A stretch of 30,050 nt of DNA from Castellaniella defragrans_A (GTDB lineage: Bacteria; Pseudomonadota; Gammaproteobacteria; Burkholderiales; Burkholderiaceae_B). The position numbers and the translations under genes were made by a program. A model generated the notes under the pieces. That model was not told the origin of the DNA and did not search any database. It saw nothing but the letters and a program-made list of their open reading frames with translations. Numbering within the stretch: the first letter of the stretch is position 1; each line of letters opens with the position of its first letter. The stretch lies in NCBI RefSeq assembly GCF_040394755.1, contig NZ_JBEBRQ010000036.1; one strand, 5' to 3'. Shown one piece after another: positions 28,135 through 30,050 of the stretch.

Positions 28135-28920
28135 ATGATTCGTTCACTGTGGATCGCCAAGACCGGTCTGGAAACCCAGCAGACCAGCATGGATGTGATT
28201 TCCAACAACCTCGCCAACGTCAACACCACGGGCTTCAAGCGTGGCCGCGCCGTGTTCGAGGACCTGATGTACCAGACCCTGCGCCAGCCCGGCGCCCAGG
28301 TCGGGGCGGCCAATCTGTTGCCTTCCGGCTTGCAGATCGGCACGGGCGCGCGCACCGTGGCCACCGAACGCATCCATACGCAAGGCAATCTGCAGGAAAC
28401 CGGCAACAGCCTCGACATCGCGATCCAGGGCAGCGGCTTTTTACAGGTCGAACTGCCGGATGGCTCGTTCGCCTATACCCGCGACGGCAGTCTGCAAGTC
28501 GATCAGAACGGCATGCTGGTCACCGCCGGCGGCTATCCGGTGCAGCCCGGCATCAACATCCCGGACAACGCGCTGACGATTTCCATCGGGCGCGACGGCA
28601 CGGTGTCGGTCACCCAGCCCGGCGCTACCGGCACCAATGTCGAGGTCGGCCAGTTGCAGCTCGCCACCTTCATCAACAACACCGGCTTGCAGAGCCAGGG
28701 CGAAAACCTCTATGCCGAGACCGATGCGTCGGGTCCGGCGAATCTGCTGCAACCCGGGTTGGACGGCGCGGGCGTGCTGTTGCAGAACTACGTGGAAACC
28801 TCGAACGTCAACGTGGCCGAGGAACTGGTCAAGATGATCACCACCCAGCGCGCCTTCGAGATGAACAGCAAGGCGGTGCAGACCTCCGACCAGATGCTGG
28901 CGCGCCTGACGCAGCTGTAA
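28135..28920 (+). CDS. flgG: Flagellar distal rod protein FlgG
   Basis: Distal rod, the drive shaft passing through the P and L rings; 261 residues. The N-terminus MIRSLWIAKTGLETQQTSMDVISNNLANVNTTGFKRGRAVFEDL is near the family consensus. The C-terminus ETSNVNVAEELVKMITTQRAFEMNSKAVQTSDQML is likewise conserved. flgH begins six bases after the stop. Confidence 0.97.
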   Translation: MIRSLWIAKTGLETQQTSMDVISNNLANVNTTGFKRGRAVFEDLMYQTLRQPGAQVGAANLLPSGLQIGTGARTVATERIHTQGNLQETGNSLDIAIQGSGFLQVELPDGSFAYTRDGSLQVDQNGMLVTAGGYPVQPGINIPDNALTISIGRDGTVSVTQPGATGTNVEVGQLQLATFINNTGLQSQGENLYAETDASGPANLLQPGLDGAGVLLQNYVETSNVNVAEELVKMITTQRAFEMNSKAVQTSDQMLARLTQL

Positions 28921-28925
28921 GCGCA

Positions 28926-29624
28926 ATGTCGATCAAGGGATTGCGTCGTTTCGCGGGGGCCTGGACGGTCGTGCCGGCCCTGGTCCTGAGCGGTTGCGCG
29001 CTGGTGCCTCCCGAGCCCATCGTGACCGGCCCCCTGACGGCGCAGCCCCCGCCGCCGCTGCCGCCCGAGGCCGTGGCCAATGGTTCGATCTACCAGCCCA
29101 CGGTCTATGGCAACTATCCCTTGTTCGAGGACCGCAGGCCGCGCAACGTGGGCGACATCGTGACGGTGGTGATCCAGGAAAAGACCAACGCGGCCAAAAG
29201 CGTCGATACCTCGACCAACCGCAGCGGCAGCACCTCCATGGATATCGGGCTGGCGCCCGATGTCCTGCCCACCGATCTGGGGCCAAAGCAGAATTTCGAG
29301 GCGGGCGGCGGCAACCAGTCCCAGGGCAAGGGCTCCAGCAGCGCCACCAATGTGTTTTCCGGCACCCTGACCACGACCGTGATCGGCGTGCTGCCCAACG
29401 GCAACCTGCAAATTGCCGGGGAAAAGCAGATCGCCATCAATCGCGGCAGCGAATACGTGCGTTTTTCGGGCGTGGTCGATCCCCGTTCGATCACCGGTTC
29501 CGGCACGGTAGCGTCCACCCAGGTGGCCGATGCGCGCATCGAGTACCGCAGCAAGGGCGTGATGGACGAGGTCCAGACGATGGGCTGGCTGCAGCGGTTT
29601 TTCCTCAATGTTTCGCCATTCTGA
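28926..29624 (+). CDS. flgH: Flagellar L-ring lipoprotein FlgH
   Basis: Outer-membrane lipoprotein that forms the L-ring bushing; 232 residues. Signal sequence with lipobox LSGC, so the lipidated residue is C24. A Pro-rich segment follows (PPPPLPPE). The FlgH core includes LFEDRRPRNVGDIVTVVIQEKTNAAKS, LTTTVIGVLPNGNLQIAGEKQIAINRGSEYVRFSGVVDPRSI and DARIEYRSKGVMDEVQTMGWLQRFFL. It follows flgG closely and precedes flgI by four bases. Confidence 0.96.
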   Translation: MSIKGLRRFAGAWTVVPALVLSGCALVPPEPIVTGPLTAQPPPPLPPEAVANGSIYQPTVYGNYPLFEDRRPRNVGDIVTVVIQEKTNAAKSVDTSTNRSGSTSMDIGLAPDVLPTDLGPKQNFEAGGGNQSQGKGSSSATNVFSGTLTTTVIGVLPNGNLQIAGEKQIAINRGSEYVRFSGVVDPRSITGSGTVASTQVADARIEYRSKGVMDEVQTMGWLQRFFLNVSPF

Positions 29625-29628
29625 TCCC

Positions 29629-30050
29629 ATGAGTCCCCGCATCATCCTTTCCGTCTTTCACCCGCGCCGCGCGGCGGCGGCGTGCCTGCTGCTGCTCGTG
29701 GGCCTGTCCTGGATGGCGGGCGCGCGCGCCGAGCGCGTCAAGGATCTGGCCTCTTTCCAGGGCGTGCGTGAAAACCAGCTCATCGGCTATGGTCTGGTGG
29801 TCGGCCTGGATGGCAGCGGCGATCAGGTGCGCCAGACGCCGTTCACCCAGCAGAGCCTGACCAACATGCTCTCGCAGCTCGGCGTGACCGTGCCGCAGGG
29901 CACCAATATGCAGGTCAAGAACGTCGCCGCCGTGATCGTCACGGCGCGCCTGCCCGCCTTCACGCAGCCGGGCCAGACCCTGGACGTGGTGGTGTCGTCG
30001 ATGGGCAATGCCAAGAGCCTGCGCGGCGGCACCTTGCTGATGACGCCGCT
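29629..30050 (+). CDS. flgI: Flagellar P-ring protein FlgI (5' part; cut by window edge)
   Basis: Periplasmic P-ring subunit; only the first ~140 codons are in the window. The signal peptide runs from MSPRIILSVFHP through a hydrophobic AACLLLLVGLSWMAGARA, with cleavage likely before ERVKDL. ERVKDLASFQGVRENQLIGYGLVVGLDGSGD and TPFTQQSLTNMLSQLGV are hallmark FlgI sequence. Its assembly depends on the FlgA chaperone encoded at 23642-24334. Confidence 0.96.
   Translation, partial: MSPRIILSVFHPRRAAAACLLLLVGLSWMAGARAERVKDLASFQGVRENQLIGYGLVVGLDGSGDQVRQTPFTQQSLTNMLSQLGVTVPQGTNMQVKNVAAVIVTARLPAFTQPGQTLDVVVSSMGNAKSLRGGTLLMTP

Overview
The window looks like a chromosomal segment of a high-GC, motile betaproteobacterium, most likely of the Alcaligenaceae (Bordetella/Castellaniella-like). 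This rests on the gene set (flhDC master regulator together with flhF, and pertactin-like autotransporters), the GC-rich codon use, and short GC-rich intergenic repeats ending in GGGGGCATTTTTT. The genus is an inference. No tRNA, rRNA, CRISPR array, transposase or phage gene was seen.

Layout. 1-1414: a dispersed intergenic repeat and an NCS1-type nucleobase/HMP permease. 1415-8186: two tandem classical (type Va) autotransporters. Their passengers differ, but their last ~1.24 kb are collinear at a constant offset of 2856 bp, including a ~266 bp stretch with no mismatch visible by eye. This section is more A/T-rich than the rest and has long leaders with inverted repeats. 8291-9928: an LCMT-family methyltransferase and an aspartate/glutamate racemase. 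9943-10027: a second copy of the dispersed repeat, which supplies the T-run of the glpK terminator. 10032-13187: divergent glpK and glpD with only 33 bp between start codons. 13188-13794: a 607-bp gene-free regulatory stretch in front of flhDC.

From 13795 to the right edge the window is a flagellar cluster: flhD, flhC, motA, motB, flhB, flhA, flhF (+ strand); flgN, flgM, flgA (- strand); then flgB, flgC, flgD, flgE, flgF, flgG, flgH and a truncated flgI (+ strand). FlhDC should switch on the early operons. FlhB and FlhA are part of the export gate. FlgB/C/F/G form the rod, FlgD/E the hook, and FlgH/I the L and P rings, with FlgA as P-ring chaperone. MotAB form the stator. FlgM holds back sigma-28, and a good sigma-28 promoter (TAAA-N15-GCCGTTAC) lies directly upstream of flgM. 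No che genes lie between motB and flhB, and neither flhG nor fliA follows flhF.

The least ordinary items are: (1) a FlhF carrying a ~405-residue C-terminal extension I cannot assign, with an altered G3 motif (DNVG); (2) the tandem autotransporters with a shared, apparently homogenised 3' half, the second with ~20-residue passenger repeats; (3) a FlhB with NPAH in place of NPTH at the autocleavage site; (4) the dispersed repeat that doubles as terminator material.
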